Assembly: GCA_030619365.1 (NCBI GenBank)
Contig: JAUXBQ010000059.1
Coordinates: forward strand, 1 to 12,175
Source: a candidate division FCPU426 bacterium
GTDB lineage: Bacteria; Oederibacteriota; JAAXVQ01; JAUVAV01
Length of the DNA stretch: 12,175 nucleotides
Direction: 5' to 3'
Part shown: one piece after another, positions 1 through 7,916 of the stretch
How the letters are laid out: the number at the start of each line of letters is the position of its first letter
Position numbering within the stretch: position 1 is the stretch's first letter
The notes under the pieces: generated by a model
What the model was told of the DNA's origin: nothing
Seen by the model: the letters and a program-made list of their open reading frames with translations, nothing else
The model's database searches: none
Translations under genes and position numbers: made by a program

Positions 1-55
1 CCTCCATTGCGCCGGAATATGATGGCTTTCTTAATTTCATACCGGAGGTCTTGCC

Positions 56-2305
56 ATGCCGGATCAGACCCTAACCCCCTTAAAACTGTCCACCAATGCC
101 CTGCGGGTGTTGGAGAGAAGATATCTCAAGCGGGATGAAAACAATAAGCCCCAGGAAACACCCGAGGTGCTCTTCCGCCGGGTGGCCGGCAACATCGCGG
201 AATCGGAACGGAACTACGATTCCGCGGCGGACACGCAGGCCGTGGCCGATGAATTCTACGAACTGATGGCCAACCTGGAGTTCTTGCCCAATTCGCCCAC
301 CCTGATGAACGCCGGCCGCGACCTGCAGCAGTTATCCGCCTGCTTTGTTCTCCCGATCGAGGATTCCATGGAATCCATCTTCGAGACCGTGAAAAACGCC
401 GCCTTGATCCACAAGAGCGGCGGCGGGACCGGGTTTTCCTTTTCCCGCATTCGCCCGCAAAACGACCGGGTCCAGTCCACCAACGGCTGCGCCAGCGGCC
501 CCATCTCCTTTATGAAAGTTTTCAACGCAGCCACCGAGGCTGTCAAACAGGGCGGCACGCGCCGCGGCGCCAACATGGCTATTCTGCGCGTGGATCACCC
601 GGACATCATGGAATATATCCATTGCAAGCAGGATACGCGGGAGCTCACCAATTTCAACATTAGCGTGGCGGTGACCGACGCGTTCATGCAGTCCCTGGAA
701 AACGGCAGTGACTATAATCTGCTCAATCCCCATTCGCGGCAGGTGGTGGGCCGGCTTTCCGCCCGGGACGTTTTTAATCATATCGTGCAGAATGCCTGGC
801 AGACCGGCGAGCCTGGCCTGGTGTTCATTGACCGCATCAACGCCGCCAATCCCACGCCCCAACTGGGCGAGATCGAAAGCACCAATCCCTGTGGGGAGCA
901 GCCCCTGCTCCCGTACGAGGCCTGCAACCTGGGTTCGATCAACCTCGCGCTGATGGTCATGGCCAAGGACGGCGCGCAGGTGGTGGATTACGGCCGCCTG
1001 CGGCGGGTGGTCCACAGCGCGGTGCATTTCCTGGATAACGTGATCGATGCCTCGGCCTTCCCACTGGAAAAAATCGGCCAGCTGGTCAAGACCAACCGCA
1101 AGATCGGGCTGGGTATCATGGGTTTCGCGGACATGCTGCTCAAGTTGGGGATCCCGTACAATTCCGAGCGGGCCCTGCCGCTGGCCGAAAATTTGATGAA
1201 ATTCATTGCTGGCGAGAGCAAGCAGAAGTCGCAGGAACTTGCGCTGGCGCGCGGAGCTTTTCCGGCTTTTGCCGGGAGCGTGTACGCCCAGCGCGGCGAC
1301 CGGCCGCTGCGCAACGCCACCACGACCACTATCGCCCCCACCGGGACCATCAGCATCCTGGCCGGCGTAAGTTCCGGCATCGAGCCCCTGTTCGCCCTCT
1401 CCTACGTCCGGAATGTCATGGATAACGACCAGCTGCTGGAAGTGAACCCCGTGTTCGAACAGACGGCCATGCTGCAGGGGTTCTGGTCCGCTGAGCTCAT
1501 GCGCGAGATCGCGCGCACGGGCTCTATCGTGGACATGGAAACGCTCCCGGAAGAAGTGCGCCGTCTGTTTGTGACCTCGCATGACATCGAGCCCCTGTGG
1601 CATACCCAGATGCAGGCAGCCTTCCAAAAGTACACGGACAACGCGGTTTCCAAGACCGTGAATTTTCCGCGCACGTCCACGCCCTCGGACGTGGAGGAGG
1701 TCTTCCGCGAAGCCTTCCGGAGCAATTGCAAAGGCGTCACCATTTACCGGGACGGCAGCCGCGAAAACCAGGTCCTGTCCGTCTCCGGCGACGGAAAAGA
1801 GACCGAGCGCCTGGAAGAACACAAACTCGAACCGCGCAAACGCCCGGAAAGCACCTTTGGGCGCACGGACAAGATGAAGACCGGCTGCGGCACGCTCTAT
1901 GTCACCCTCAACCACGACGAGCAGGGCCTGTTTGAAATCTTCACGCAGATGGGCAAGTCCGGAGGGTGCGCGGCGGCCCAGTCCCAGGGCATTGCGCGCC
2001 TGGTCTCCCTGGCCCTGCGCGCCAACGTGAATCCCGAGTCCATCATTAAAAACCTGCGAGGCATCCGCTGTTCTCACCCGGCCTGGGTAAACGGCGGCAT
2101 GGTCCTCTCCTGCCCGGACGCGGTCGGCTTGGCCATTGAGCACTACCTCAAATGGCGGCAGGGCGAAGCCCCGGGCGAGAAACATTCCAGCAGCCTGTCC
2201 GCCCTGGATCAACTGACCGGCGCCTGCCCGGAATGCGGCGGGGCCATTGAACACGAAGGCGGCTGCCTCGTCTGCCGGGCCTGCGGCTTCTCACGCTGCA
2301 GTTAA
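56..2305 (+). CDS. nrdJ: Adenosylcobalamin-dependent (class II) ribonucleoside-diphosphate reductase NrdJ
   Basis: This 749-residue cytoplasmic enzyme reduces ribonucleotides to deoxyribonucleotides using a B12-derived thiyl radical, so it works with or without oxygen. The family signatures are in order: NSPTLMNAG at 79-87, redox Cys96, the active-site NPCGE at 277-281 (Asn277, thiyl Cys279, Glu281) and the second redox Cys290, eleven residues later as in characterised class II enzymes. APTGT at 427-431 is the substrate phosphate loop. A TSCPD domain covers roughly 605-700. A C-terminal zinc-ribbon-like tail has Cys724, 727, 737, 740, 743 and 748; such tails are thought to re-reduce the active site. 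I see no N-terminal ATP-cone, so dATP inhibition through that domain is unlikely. The start is supported by GGAGG at 44-48, seven bases before ATG. Only 55 bases lie upstream, so a cobalamin riboswitch could not be seen if present. Confidence 0.96.
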   Translation: MPDQTLTPLKLSTNALRVLERRYLKRDENNKPQETPEVLFRRVAGNIAESERNYDSAADTQAVADEFYELMANLEFLPNSPTLMNAGRDLQQLSACFVLPIEDSMESIFETVKNAALIHKSGGGTGFSFSRIRPQNDRVQSTNGCASGPISFMKVFNAATEAVKQGGTRRGANMAILRVDHPDIMEYIHCKQDTRELTNFNISVAVTDAFMQSLENGSDYNLLNPHSRQVVGRLSARDVFNHIVQNAWQTGEPGLVFIDRINAANPTPQLGEIESTNPCGEQPLLPYEACNLGSINLALMVMAKDGAQVVDYGRLRRVVHSAVHFLDNVIDASAFPLEKIGQLVKTNRKIGLGIMGFADMLLKLGIPYNSERALPLAENLMKFIAGESKQKSQELALARGAFPAFAGSVYAQRGDRPLRNATTTTIAPTGTISILAGVSSGIEPLFALSYVRNVMDNDQLLEVNPVFEQTAMLQGFWSAELMREIARTGSIVDMETLPEEVRRLFVTSHDIEPLWHTQMQAAFQKYTDNAVSKTVNFPRTSTPSDVEEVFREAFRSNCKGVTIYRDGSRENQVLSVSGDGKETERLEEHKLEPRKRPESTFGRTDKMKTGCGTLYVTLNHDEQGLFEIFTQMGKSGGCAAAQSQGIARLVSLALRANVNPESIIKNLRGIRCSHPAWVNGGMVLSCPDAVGLAIEHYLKWRQGEAPGEKHSSSLSALDQLTGACPECGGAIEHEGGCLVCRACGFSRCS

Positions 2306-2342
2306 CCAGCCGAACAGGCGCGAAACCGGTCCTGAATTTCCT

Positions 2343-2370
2343 TTGCTCACCCCGTGAATTATCCGATAAT
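2343..2370 (+). promoter_or_regulatory. Possible sigma70-type promoter for the GGDEF gene
   Basis: GATAAT at 2365-2370 matches the -10 consensus at five of six bases. TTGCTC at 2343-2348 matches the -35 at three of six, with a 16-base spacer. It lies in the 128-base gap after nrdJ, about 64 bases before the next start codon. The -35 is weak, so the downstream genes may instead be read through from nrdJ; I see no convincing terminator after nrdJ. Confidence 0.3.
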
Positions 2371-2433
2371 AGGGATAGGTCGTTTCGCGCCCGCGGGACG
2401 GTCTGCATCTGATGTTGAAGGGGTGACCCTGCC

Positions 2434-3423
2434 ATGCCGAAAAAAAAGCCCCCCAGCAAGCCGAAAAAACCCGCCCGCCGTATGCGCCAGCCCATGGACC
2501 TTTTGCCCGAGGAGCGCGATTTCGCCCACTGGTTGTCCAAGGATCCCGCCGTGCTGGACTATTTTTCCGGTTCCGAAGGCGGCGTCCGCCAGGAACTCTG
2601 GGTTACGCTCGAGGACCTGCGGCAACGCAAGGGCAAGACCTTTTACGTGGAACTGTTGTACGCCCTGACGCATAAATTTTTCCGGGCCCCGGACGCGCGC
2701 CGGCTCTGGGAGTCCATTGTGCGCCATAAGCGGGATCTGACCCGCAAGCTGAATCGTGACGTGGGCAGCAAGGTCGCGGTCTTGGATTACTTGGACTATC
2801 AATCCGGAAAATTAAAGGATTTGCAGCTGCTCCCGGGCAGTGATTTGGACAACCTTCTGCTCTTCGCCAACGAGGACGGCCTGACCGGCTTATACAACCA
2901 CCGCTATTTCCAGGAGCGCCTTCGGCACGAGATCCTCCGCAGCCAGCGCTACCAGCACGTCTTTAGCCTGCTGTTCGCGGATCTCGACCGCTTCAAACAG
3001 TTCAACGACTCGCAGGGTCATTTAAAAGGGGACATCATGCTGCGGGAGATCGCCCACGGCTTGAAGAACGCCTGCCGGCAATCGGACGTGGTGGCGCGCT
3101 ACGGCGGGGATGAATTCGCCGTGATCCTGCCGGAAACCAACTGCGAGCAGGCCCTGATCCTGGCCGGGCGGCTCAATGCTTTCCTGCCCCGGCCCGCAGG
3201 CAAGTCCTCCCCCCTCGGACCGGGCGACAAACTTACCGTTTCCATCGGCCTCAGCACCTTTCCCGCCAACGGAGAGTCGGCCGAGGCTCTGATCGGGGCC
3301 GCGGACACGGCCTTATACCGCGCCAAGCGTGGCGGACGGGATTGTGTGGCCGTGGGCAAGCGCATTCTTCGCTGCCACCAAAAAGCCAAGGCGCGCTCAT
3401 TCCCCGGTGCGGGCCCGAGGTGA
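2434..3423 (+). CDS. Cytoplasmic GGDEF-domain diguanylate cyclase
   Basis: This 329-residue protein should make cyclic di-GMP from two GTP. The C-terminal half is a complete GGDEF domain: DGLTGLYN at 148-155, the metal-binding segment ADLDRFKQF near 182-190 and an exact GGDEF at 224-228. RQSD at 215-218 is an RxxD product-inhibition (I) site five residues before GGDEF, so feedback control is expected. There are no membrane helices. The first 20 residues are Lys/Pro/Arg-rich. Residues 21-145 form a charged, probably helical region I cannot assign to a named sensor domain; the stretch leading into DGLTGLYN resembles soluble cyclases of deltaproteobacterial type. A GGGG run lies about ten bases before the ATG; an alternative start is Met17. 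The next gene is a PilZ-like protein, which suggests a local c-di-GMP circuit. Confidence 0.92.
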   Translation: MPKKKPPSKPKKPARRMRQPMDLLPEERDFAHWLSKDPAVLDYFSGSEGGVRQELWVTLEDLRQRKGKTFYVELLYALTHKFFRAPDARRLWESIVRHKRDLTRKLNRDVGSKVAVLDYLDYQSGKLKDLQLLPGSDLDNLLLFANEDGLTGLYNHRYFQERLRHEILRSQRYQHVFSLLFADLDRFKQFNDSQGHLKGDIMLREIAHGLKNACRQSDVVARYGGDEFAVILPETNCEQALILAGRLNAFLPRPAGKSSPLGPGDKLTVSIGLSTFPANGESAEALIGAADTALYRAKRGGRDCVAVGKRILRCHQKAKARSFPGAGPR

Positions 3424-3533
3424 AGCTCTTACCGGTTTACGGAATTTCCTCTCGGCTGGGGGTTAATTTTTTTCCAGAGGTACCGAGTATTCAGATAGAC
3501 GGACATAACACAATCCCCACCGGGAGACGCCAC

Positions 3534-3920
3534 ATGCCGCAGAGATGCCAACACCGCCGCGCTAAAACACACTTGCCCGCGTTATGCAGAATTCAGAACC
3601 GCCGGGATGAAATTATCCTCTCTTCCGCGGGTCAGACCAACACTCTCAGCCTGGGAGGGATGCACCTCTGCCTGCCGGTCCACCTGATTATAATCCGGAC
3701 GCGTCTGATCGAAGACTCCGTGGATTTACCCGAACCCTTCGCACCGCGCGAGGGCACGGGGGTTGTGCCCCGGGGCTTCTGGGGCGAGGAAAACTGGCAG
3801 ACCACGCTTGGTCTGGAAATGAGCGAGCTCCCCGGCGACCAGTGGGCGGCCCTGGAAAACCTGATGGTCGAACTCGCGGAAGACGAGTCCACGCCCTTTT
3901 TTCAATCCCTGAATAATTAA
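3534..3920 (+). CDS. Small divergent PilZ-like protein, possible c-di-GMP receptor
   Basis: The 128-residue protein has the layout of a stand-alone PilZ domain. It has an RxxxR motif at residues 4-8 (RCQHR) and a turn TLSLGG at 37-42 that corresponds to the (D/N)xSxxG motif followed by the usual hydrophobic strand. Near the end LGLEMSELP at 92-100 matches the closing strand and turn seen in PilZ proteins. The serine and last glycine of the second motif are kept, but the acidic position is Thr37, so ligand binding is uncertain. The same frame is open back to 3342, inside the GGDEF gene, but that extension looks non-coding. The chosen ATG has GGGAG at 3522-3526, seven bases upstream. It lies 110 bases after a diguanylate cyclase gene, which supports a c-di-GMP role. 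The PilZ call rests on motif spacing only, so it could also be an unrelated small protein. Confidence 0.6.
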   Translation: MPQRCQHRRAKTHLPALCRIQNRRDEIILSSAGQTNTLSLGGMHLCLPVHLIIIRTRLIEDSVDLPEPFAPREGTGVVPRGFWGEENWQTTLGLEMSELPGDQWAALENLMVELAEDESTPFFQSLNN

Positions 3921-3962
3921 ACCCGCGCCTGTTCACTCGGGCTGGTCCCTGCTCCTGGCATT

Positions 3963-3971
3963 TGCTATAAT
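3963..3971 (+). promoter_or_regulatory. Extended -10 promoter for the glycerol operon
   Basis: A perfect TATAAT at 3966-3971 is preceded by TGC at 3963-3965, which makes an extended -10 element. Seventeen bases upstream there is no good -35 (TGGTCC at 3943-3948), as is common for extended -10 promoters. Transcription would start near 3978, about 45 bases before the glpK ATG. It sits in the 102-base gap between the PilZ-like gene and glpK, so the glycerol genes probably form their own transcription unit. I could not recognise an operator for a glycerol repressor. Confidence 0.6.
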
Positions 3972-4011
3972 GGATCGCTGCCGGGTTTCGGGCCCCGGAC
4001 AGACGCTTCCC

Positions 4012-4017
4012 GGGAGG
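4012..4017 (+). promoter_or_regulatory. Ribosome binding site that fixes the glpK start
   Basis: GGGAGG ends five bases before the ATG at 4023. An in-frame GTG at 4017 overlaps this site and so could not be served by it. The ATG is therefore preferred, giving 496 rather than 498 residues. Confidence 0.65.
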
Positions 4018-4022
4018 TGCAC

Positions 4023-5513
4023 ATGCCGCCAGCCATCCTGGCCCTGGATCAAGGCACGACCGGCAGCCGGGCCATTTTGTTCAGCCACCAAGGTGCGCCC
4101 CTGGCCAGTGCCTACCAGGAGTTTCCCCAGTATTTCCCCCGCCCGGGCTGGGTTGAGCATGACCCGGAGGAACTCTGGTCCAGCGTGCTCCAGTCCATCC
4201 AACGTGTGCTCCGGCAAAGGCCCGGGGTAACCATCCAAGCCATCGGCATCAGCAACCAGCGGGAAACCACCATTCTCTGGGACCGCCGGACCGGCCAGCC
4301 GGTGGGGCGGGCCATCGTATGGCAGTGCCGCCGGACCGCGGAACGCTGCCGCCTCTTGCAGAAACAAAAGGGGATGGGTGCCTGGTTTCGCCGGCGCACC
4401 GGATTGCCGATTGACGCATATTTTTCTGGTACCAAGGTGGAATGGCTTCTAAACAACGTCCCGGCCGCGAGGCGTTTAGCCCGGCAAAACCGTCTCTGCT
4501 TCGGCACCACGGACGCGTGGGTGCTCTGGAAGCTGACCAACGGCCAAGTGCATGCCACCGACTTCACCAATGCCTCGCGTACCCTGCTTTTCAACATTCA
4601 CACACGGGCCTGGGATCAGGACATCCTGAAAAAATTTAAAATCCCCAAATCGCTCCTGCCCGAGGTAAAGCCCTCTTCCGGAATTTTTGGGCGCACGGTC
4701 CGGCTCGGCCGTCTCCCGGCCGGCCTTCCCATTGCCGGGATCGCCGGCGACCAGCAGGCCGCCCTCTTCGGGCAGGCCTGTTTTAAACCGGGTACCTTAA
4801 AGAACACGTATGGCACGGGATGTTTCGTGCTGCTCAACACCGGCCGGCGTCCGGTTCGCTCCCAACACGGCCTCATTACCACCCTGGGCTGCGATGGCCG
4901 GGGCCGGCCGTGTTATGTTCTGGAAGGCGCCATCTTCATCGCCGGCGCGGCCATCCAGTGGCTGCGCGACGAGTTGAAAATATTAAATCAAGCCGCGGAT
5001 TCCGCCGCGCTGGCCGAGTCCCTGCCTTCCAACCAAGGCGTGTACCTGGTCCCGGCCTTTGTCGGCCTGGGCACGCCCTACTGGGATTCCTCGGCCCGGG
5101 GCCTCATCACCGGGATTACGCGCGGGACCGGTCGGGCCCACCTGGCGCGCGCCGCGCTGGAGGCCATGGCCTATTCCACCCAGGATGTCCTGCGAACCAT
5201 GCAAAAGGAGTCGCGCCTGCGTCTCTCGGCGCTTAAAATCGACGGGGGCGCCGTGGCCAATGATTTTCTCTGCCAGTTCCAGGCTGACCTTCTGGGCCTG
5301 CCCGTGATCCGGCCGAAAATTCTGGATGCAACGGCCCTGGGCGCGGCTTTTCTGGCCGGCCTGGCCGTGGGGTTCTGGGCGGGCAGCCATGAAATAAAAA
5401 AACTTTGGCAGCGCGACCGGATTTTCCGGCCCCGGGCCAGCCGCAGCCAGGCCCGGGCCTGGTACCAAGGCTGGCAGCGGGCCGTGGCCCGCACCCGTTT
5501 GCACCCCGCATGA
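4023..5513 (+). CDS. glpK: Glycerol kinase
   Basis: This 496-residue cytoplasmic enzyme phosphorylates glycerol with ATP to sn-glycerol-3-phosphate, committing glycerol to catabolism. It is a full-length FGGY-family kinase. The N-terminal phosphate loop LDQGTTGSR is at 7-15. Glycerol-contacting residues are recognisable by alignment to the E. coli enzyme: Arg80-Glu81 in NQRETT, Tyr133 in DAYFSGTK, and the catalytic Asp243 in AGDQQAAL. The NTYGTGCF segment at 261-268 is also typical. It is the first gene of a four-gene operon, and its TGA overlaps the next ATG in an ATGA junction, implying translational coupling. No glycerol facilitator (glpF) or regulator gene is visible beside it. Nothing in it looks truncated. 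Confidence 0.97.
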   Translation: MPPAILALDQGTTGSRAILFSHQGAPLASAYQEFPQYFPRPGWVEHDPEELWSSVLQSIQRVLRQRPGVTIQAIGISNQRETTILWDRRTGQPVGRAIVWQCRRTAERCRLLQKQKGMGAWFRRRTGLPIDAYFSGTKVEWLLNNVPAARRLARQNRLCFGTTDAWVLWKLTNGQVHATDFTNASRTLLFNIHTRAWDQDILKKFKIPKSLLPEVKPSSGIFGRTVRLGRLPAGLPIAGIAGDQQAALFGQACFKPGTLKNTYGTGCFVLLNTGRRPVRSQHGLITTLGCDGRGRPCYVLEGAIFIAGAAIQWLRDELKILNQAADSAALAESLPSNQGVYLVPAFVGLGTPYWDSSARGLITGITRGTGRAHLARAALEAMAYSTQDVLRTMQKESRLRLSALKIDGGAVANDFLCQFQADLLGLPVIRPKILDATALGAAFLAGLAVGFWAGSHEIKKLWQRDRIFRPRASRSQARAWYQGWQRAVARTRLHPA

Positions 5514-6952
5514 AGCCCTACGATATCCTTATTGTCGGCGGCGGCGTTATTGGCACGGCCGTGGCCCGCGAGCTTTCCAAATACAAAATAAAGATCGCGC
5601 TCCTGGAAAAAGAAGTCGAGCTGGCTTTTGGCGTTTCCAAGTCCAACAGCGGAATCATCCACCCGGGCACGCAAACTCCCCCCCGCTCCCTGAAGGGCCG
5701 GCTCTGCCTGGCCGGCAACCGTTTGTTGCGCTCCTGGGCCCAAGAGTTGGGCGTGCATTTCAAGGAGGTCGGCGAGCTGATTGTGGCCTTCCGCGAGGAA
5801 GAACGAGCGGTGTTGCAACGTATCCAACAGGATGCCGAGTCGCTGGGCGTGTTGGGCCTGAAAATCGTGGACCGGGCCTGGCTGGCCGAGCATGAGCCGA
5901 ATCTGAATCCGGAAGTCAAAGCCGCGCTGTACGCGCCCTCGGCCGGCATTGTCAGCCCCTACCGGCTGGTTTACGATTTGGCTGAAAACGCGCAGCAGAA
6001 CGGTGTTGACCTTTTCCTGCAGCATCCGGTCAGCGCGATTCGGCCCGGGCGCGGGTATTTTGAAGTCGTTTCCTCCGGATCCACGGTGTTCCGGGCGCGG
6101 GTGGTGATCAATGCCGCTGGTTTGTACGCCGACGAAGTCGCCCGCCTGGTGGGAATTCAAGACATTGTGATTCATCCCCGCAAGGGTGAGGAATACCTGC
6201 TGGATAAAAAGCGGGAGAACCTGACGCGCCACTTGCTCTTTCCACTGCCCACCCCAACCTCAAAAGGCATCCTGATCATTAAATCCTCGGACGGCAATCC
6301 CATAATCGGGCCGACCGCCGAACCGGCCCAAAGCAAAGAGGATTTGGGAACCACGGACGCGGGGCTGGCCAAAATCCTGGCCAGTGTGCAAAAAATGGTC
6401 CCCACCATCCAGCGCCGGGACATTATCGCTTATTTCGCCGGCTTGCGGCCCGTGGCGGGCGACGATTTTATCATCCGGCACGAAGCCGCGCTCCCGGGCT
6501 TTATCAATGTGGCGGGCATTCAGTCGCCCGGCCTGACCGCCGCGCCGGCCATCGCGCTCATGGTTCGCGACCTGGTCCGGACCTCCGGTCTCACACTGGC
6601 ACCCAAGCGTCGTTTCCAGCGCCATCGGAAACCCAGCGTGCATCTTTTTTCCCGGCCCCTGTCCAGCGCCAGGGCTCTGGTGCGTAAGGATCCAGCCTAC
6701 GGCGATATCGTCTGCCGGTGTGAGCTGGTCTCCGCCCGGGAAATCCGCGACGCCATTCAACGCGGCGCCCGGACCCTGGACGGCATAAAATTCCGGACGC
6801 GGGCCCAAGCCGGGCGTTGCCACGGTGGCTTTTGTACCACGCGCATTATGAAGATTCTGGCCGAGGAACTGGGCCAGCCGCCTGAAGCGCTGACCAAGCG
6901 CGGGCCGGGCTCGGAAATCATCGCGAAGAGTCGTGACCATGACCCGGCCTGA
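5510..6952 (+). CDS. glpA: GlpA-like FAD-dependent glycerol-3-phosphate dehydrogenase with C-terminal [2Fe-2S] (BFD-like) domain
   Basis: The 480-residue protein should oxidise glycerol-3-phosphate to dihydroxyacetone phosphate, passing electrons through FAD to an iron-sulfur centre. The DAO-type flavin fold starts with an ADP-binding GGGVIG at 10-15, followed by the substrate-side SKSNSGIIHPG near 43-53. The C-terminal 80 residues contain Cys402, Cys404, Cys437 and Cys442 in a CxC...CxxxxC pattern, the ligand set of BFD-like [2Fe-2S] domains. It has no membrane segment and is not beside glpB or glpC, unlike the E. coli anaerobic enzyme; the next gene may serve as its partner. The start is the ATG overlapping the glpK stop; an upstream in-frame start at 5405 lies inside glpK and is unlikely. 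Related DAO-fold proteins include L-2-hydroxyglutarate oxidase, but adjacency to glpK favours glycerol-3-phosphate. Confidence 0.88.
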   Translation: MKPYDILIVGGGVIGTAVARELSKYKIKIALLEKEVELAFGVSKSNSGIIHPGTQTPPRSLKGRLCLAGNRLLRSWAQELGVHFKEVGELIVAFREEERAVLQRIQQDAESLGVLGLKIVDRAWLAEHEPNLNPEVKAALYAPSAGIVSPYRLVYDLAENAQQNGVDLFLQHPVSAIRPGRGYFEVVSSGSTVFRARVVINAAGLYADEVARLVGIQDIVIHPRKGEEYLLDKKRENLTRHLLFPLPTPTSKGILIIKSSDGNPIIGPTAEPAQSKEDLGTTDAGLAKILASVQKMVPTIQRRDIIAYFAGLRPVAGDDFIIRHEAALPGFINVAGIQSPGLTAAPAIALMVRDLVRTSGLTLAPKRRFQRHRKPSVHLFSRPLSSARALVRKDPAYGDIVCRCELVSAREIRDAIQRGARTLDGIKFRTRAQAGRCHGGFCTTRIMKILAEELGQPPEALTKRGPGSEIIAKSRDHDPA

Positions 6953-7916
6953 CCTGGTCATTGTGGGTGCCGGCCCGGCCGGCATGGCCGCGGCCCTGGC
7001 CGCGCGCGATCAGGGTGTGCGCGACATTCTTCTCTTGGAGCGCGATCAGCACCTGGGTGGTATTTTAAACCAATGCATTCATCCCGGGTTCGGTCTGCAT
7101 CAGTTCAAGCAGGATTATACCGGACCCGAATTCGCGGACCAGTACATCCGGGAAGTCGAGGCCGCGCCGGAGATCACGGTCAGTCTCCGGACCTTCGCGG
7201 CCCGTTTCGCGCCGGACAAAACCCTGACCTGCCTGCGGCCCGGACGGGTGGATGCGATCCGCGCCCGCGCCGTGATTTTTGCGACGGGCTGCCGGGAGCG
7301 CACGCGGGAGATGATCCCCATCCCGGGCACCCGGCCGGCCGGTGTGTTTCCGGCCGGTCTGGCGCAAAAGATGATGAACTTGGAGGGCCTGCTGCCCGGC
7401 CGGACCGTGGTGATTGCCGGCTCCGGGGACATTGGCCTCATCATGGCCCGGCGCCTCACCCTGGAAGGCGCGCGCGTCCAGGCGGTTATTGAACTTCAGG
7501 CGGAATCGCGCGGCCTGGCCCGCAACGTGGTGCAGTGCCTGGAGGATTTCTCGATTCCTCTGCATTGCCGGCACCGCATTACGCGTATTCACGGACAGAA
7601 CCGGGTGGAAAAAGTCAGCGTGGCGGCCGTGGACGACGACCTGCGCGATCGGCCGGGTACGGCTTTTGATATCCCGTGCGACACGGTGCTGATCTCCGTG
7701 GGACTCATTCCGGAAAACGAACTGCTGGAAATGGCGGGCGCGGCCATGGACCTGAAAGCCAACACACCCGTGGTCAGGGAACTGGGCGTCACTTCCCTGC
7801 CCGGGGTCTTCGTGGCCGGTAATGCGGGGAATATTTATGACTTGGTGGACAGTGTGACCAGGGACAGCGAGCGCGTGGGCCAAAAGGCCGAGGCGTATTT
7901 GCGGGGGGTGGCATGA
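6939..7916 (+). CDS. FAD/NAD(P)-binding oxidoreductase of the glycerol operon, compact form
   Basis: The 325-residue protein has two Rossmann nucleotide-binding motifs. GAGPAG at 10-15 should bind FAD and GSGDIG at 161-166 should bind NAD(P)H. Family blocks include GGILNQCIHPGFG at 40-52, ATGCRERTR at 115-123 and VGLIPENELLE at 254-264. There is no CxxC redox pair of the thioredoxin reductase kind. It probably moves electrons between the preceding flavoprotein and NAD(P) or another carrier; this is inferred from gene order. From memory, relatives beside clostridial and Thermotoga glycerol genes are roughly 400 residues or more. This one stops just after the closing helix of the FAD domain, so a C-terminal domain seems absent. 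ATG 6939 is chosen because GAAGAG at 6925-6930 is eight bases away; GTG 6933 would be too close. It overlaps the previous gene by 14 bases. Confidence 0.85.
   Translation: MTRPDLVIVGAGPAGMAAALAARDQGVRDILLLERDQHLGGILNQCIHPGFGLHQFKQDYTGPEFADQYIREVEAAPEITVSLRTFAARFAPDKTLTCLRPGRVDAIRARAVIFATGCRERTREMIPIPGTRPAGVFPAGLAQKMMNLEGLLPGRTVVIAGSGDIGLIMARRLTLEGARVQAVIELQAESRGLARNVVQCLEDFSIPLHCRHRITRIHGQNRVEKVSVAAVDDDLRDRPGTAFDIPCDTVLISVGLIPENELLEMAGAAMDLKANTPVVRELGVTSLPGVFVAGNAGNIYDLVDSVTRDSERVGQKAEAYLRGVA

Noticed and set aside
332..2254. Open frame of 640 codons on the minus strand opposite nrdJ
   Set aside because: It mirrors the codon structure of a highly conserved real gene in GC-rich DNA, starts and ends inside it, and encodes no recognisable motif.
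3448..3480. Inverted repeat CCTCT...AGAGG after the soluble GGDEF gene, as a terminator
   Set aside because: The stem is short with a bulge and the T run is in the loop, not after the stem.
3342..3533. N-terminal extension of the PilZ-like protein into the GGDEF gene
   Set aside because: It would overlap the cyclase gene by 80 bases and adds sequence unlike a domain; the ATG at 3534 has a proper ribosome binding site.
3752..3770. Hairpin GGGCAC...GTGCCC inside the PilZ-like gene
   Set aside because: A six-base stem in GC-rich coding DNA with no T run is expected by chance.
5171..6232. Minus-strand frame of 353 codons across the glpK/glpA junction
   Set aside because: It overlaps two well-supported genes fully and has no ribosome binding site or family match; it is a shadow of GC-rich codon usage.
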